Assembly (NCBI GenBank): GCA_963643175.1
Contig: CAVIJF010000033.1
Span: forward strand, 1 to 16,692
DNA: 16,692 bases
Source of the DNA: CAMEON01 sp963643175
Lineage (GTDB): Bacteria; Bacillota; Clostridia; Oscillospirales; CAG-272
Reading direction: 5' to 3'
Part shown: positions 15,514 to 16,692 of the stretch, piece by piece
How positions within the stretch are numbered: position 1 is the first letter of the stretch
Layout of the letters: the number at the start of each line of letters is the position of its first letter
Program-made: the position numbers and the translations under genes
Notes under the pieces: model-generated
Seen by the model: the letters and a program-made list of their open reading frames with translations, nothing else
Told to the model about the DNA's origin: nothing
Databases searched by the model: none

Positions 15514-15573
15514 TGGATAGTTTCCTCCGTTTATATAAATAATTTTTGACACACGGAAACGGCGGCACCCCGT

Positions 15574-15616
15574 CCTGTGCGGGCAGATCCGCACAGGCAG
15601 ACCTGCCTGCGCAGGC
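15574..15616 (-). other. Hairpins in the ppdK 5' leader
   Basis: The leader between the predicted promoter and ppdK contains a perfect 9-bp hairpin (15574-15582 with 15589-15597, arm CCTGTGCGG). It also contains the 12-base palindrome GCCTGCGCAGGC (15605-15616). No known riboswitch is recognised and no T-run follows. Confidence 0.5.
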
Positions 15617-15684
15617 GCGGAAAAAGACAGCGCCCCTTCCGGGTAACGCCGCTGCCGTCGGTAAACGTGGTTTTCCACCGCGTT

Positions 15685-15713
15685 ATTATACCATATTTTT
15701 CGCGTCCGGGGAA
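15685..15713 (-). promoter_or_regulatory. Putative extended -10 promoter of ppdK
   Basis: On the minus strand, a perfect TATAAT (15690-15685) is preceded by TGG, giving the extended -10 form TGGTATAAT. The -35 position (15713-15708) reads TTCCCC, a weak match. The implied leader is about 165 bases. Confidence 0.7.
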
Positions 15714-15763
15714 GGGGTTGCGCGAAAATATCCCCTTCAAAATGTAAATATTCTGTGAACTCC

Positions 15764-15792
15764 TTGACGCGGCGGGGCGCAGCGTGTATAAT
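15764..15792 (+). promoter_or_regulatory. Sigma-A promoter of pth
   Basis: TTGACG (15764-15769), a 17-base spacer and a perfect TATAAT (15787-15792). The implied leader before the ATG at 15933 is about 130 bases. Confidence 0.85.
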
Positions 15793-15806
15793 AAAGGCAT
15801 CTGCGG

Positions 15807-15862
15807 GGCAGGAAAGCTCCGGGCGTACCCCATTGCGGGGCGTCCGGAGATGTCTTTCTGCC
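15807..15862 (+). other. Long stem-loop in the pth 5' leader
   Basis: Three stacked stems form one arm: GGCAGGAAAG with CTTTCTGCC (one bulge), CTCCGGGCG with CGTCCGGAG (one G-U pair), and CCCC with GGGG around the loop ATTGC. It begins about 15 bases after the -10 box, so it would sit near the 5' end of the mRNA. No known family is recognised. Confidence 0.6.
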
Positions 15863-15932
15863 GTTGTTTCGTTTCGCCCTGTGCCGGGACTTCTGCCCGC
15901 CGGCGGCACGGAACGGAAAGGATTTTTCGCGC

Positions 15933-16571
15933 ATGGCAAACATTTTTGATATATTCAACCGTCTGGAGCAGCAGCGTGCGGCGTCGCCCGTGCTGCCCGT
16001 GACGCATCTTGTTGTCGGGCTCGGCAACACAGGCAGGCAGTACGCCCGGACGCGGCACAACACGGGATTCCTCTGCATGGACGAGGTGTGCCGGCACTGG
16101 AACGCGGCGACCGACCGTGCGAAGTTTCACGCGCTGGTCGGGGAAGCCATCATTGCGGGTTCGCGCTGTCTTCTCATGCGTCCCCAGACGCTCATGAACG
16201 CCTCCGGGCTCGCCGTTGCGGACGCCGCCCGGTTCTATCACCTTGAGCCTTCCCATATCATTGTTATCAGCGATGACATCAATCTGCCTGTCGGCGGAAT
16301 GCGCGTGCGTGCGCACGGTTCGGACGGCGGGCAGCGCGGCATCCGCAGCATCATTGCGGAGCTTGGCACCGATCAGTTCCCCCGCATCCGCATCGGTGTC
16401 GGCAGCAAGCCCCACCCCGACTACGACCTTGCGGCGTGGGTGCTTTCCGACTTCTCCCCCTCCGAGCTTGCCGCTCTCTCCGACCTCTTCCCCCTCGCCT
16501 GCCGCGGCATCGAGTACCTTGTCTCCGGCGATGTGGACAAGGCTATGCAGATCTGTAACCGGAAGGGGTAA
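15933..16571 (+). CDS. pth: Peptidyl-tRNA hydrolase
   Basis: This 212-residue enzyme releases tRNA from stalled peptidyl-tRNA in the cytoplasm. Family marks are VVGLGNTGRQYARTRHNTGF (28-46) with N32 and the catalytic H42, RPQTLMNASG with N89, and SDDINLPVG with D115, matching E. coli N10, H20, N68 and D93. The usual GGHNG loop reads GGQRG (132-136), so the positions of E. coli H113 and N114 are Gln and Arg. The N-terminus (MANIFDIFNRLEQQ...) extends about 25 residues before the fold; a similar lead-in is, as I recall, common in Ruminococcaceae-type Pth. The ATG at 15933 has AAAGGA ten bases upstream; no other good start lies closer to the domain. Confidence 0.95.
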   Translation: MANIFDIFNRLEQQRAASPVLPVTHLVVGLGNTGRQYARTRHNTGFLCMDEVCRHWNAATDRAKFHALVGEAIIAGSRCLLMRPQTLMNASGLAVADAARFYHLEPSHIIVISDDINLPVGGMRVRAHGSDGGQRGIRSIIAELGTDQFPRIRIGVGSKPHPDYDLAAWVLSDFSPSELAALSDLFPLACRGIEYLVSGDVDKAMQICNRKG

Positions 16572-16589
16572 GTGGGGGGGAGAAACGTT

Positions 16590-16613
16590 GGGGGCTTCTT
16601 GAAAGAAGCCCCC
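16590..16613 (+). terminator. Hairpin after pth, probably repeat-borne
   Basis: This is a perfect 10-bp stem with a TGAA loop (arm GGGGGCTTCT). It lies 18 bases after the pth stop codon and is followed by GAACCCCCAAGAACTTTT rather than an immediate T-run. The C/G-rich sequence that continues to the window end (GGCAGGTTTCTGCC and nearby) looks like the start of another repeat copy. Confidence 0.55.
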
Positions 16614-16692
16614 GAACCCCCAAGAACTTTTCTGAAATTGATTTTTGCGCGGCGGGCAGGTTTCTGCCCGGTGCCGGGCGTTCCCGGCAGGG

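Noticed and set aside
12829..15549. 906-codon open frame on the plus strand opposite ppdK
   Set aside because: It is fully antisense to an unmistakable PPDK gene, has no family resemblance and no ribosome-binding site. Long antisense frames are expected from the codon bias of GC-rich genes.

Overview
The window looks like chromosomal DNA from a GC-rich gut-type member of the Clostridia, most likely Oscillospiraceae/Ruminococcaceae. This is an inference from four things: strong Gram-positive ribosome-binding sites, lipoproteins with LTGC lipoboxes, a PPDK closely matching the Clostridium symbiosum residue numbering, and intergenic spaces packed with C/G-rich hairpin repeats. There are eleven convincing protein genes, no rRNA or tRNA gene, no CRISPR array and no transposase.

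Layout: (1) 1-2332, an intergenic repeat followed by an ABC-F ATPase. (2) 2333-4459, a palindromic repeat, a consensus promoter and a secreted, membrane-anchored protein with a CBM9/DOMON-like region, closed by a 20-bp hairpin shared with the convergent gene. (3) 4472-7461, a small Cro/C1-type regulator divergent from a two-gene operon: a 724-residue lipoprotein ending in a DNA/RNA nuclease domain, and a YezG-like immunity protein. (4) 7462-9229, an inverted repeat pair, a D-alanine aminotransferase gene on the minus strand, and a hairpin-rich divergent spacer. (5) 9230-11022, an unknown lipoprotein gene and a second inverted repeat pair. (6) 11023-15513 on the minus strand: ppdK, then a PHP phosphoesterase, then a sugar-phosphate isomerase-like protein, in transcription order. 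(7) 15514-16692, a divergent promoter region with two structured leaders, the pth gene and the start of another repeat.

The most interesting region is 4472-7461. YeeF/YezG-type nuclease toxins are usually exported as LXG proteins through a type VII system. Here the same kind of nuclease tip and immunity partner are attached to a Sec/lipobox lipoprotein with an amphipathic N-terminal repeat and a hydrophobic pre-toxin region. I read it as a candidate lipoprotein-borne polymorphic toxin with its own immunity gene and a possible dedicated regulator. The second theme is a family of two-hairpin intergenic repeats. Their stems are preserved by compensatory changes, and at both convergent gene junctions that carry them they sit as inverted pairs that look like bidirectional terminators.
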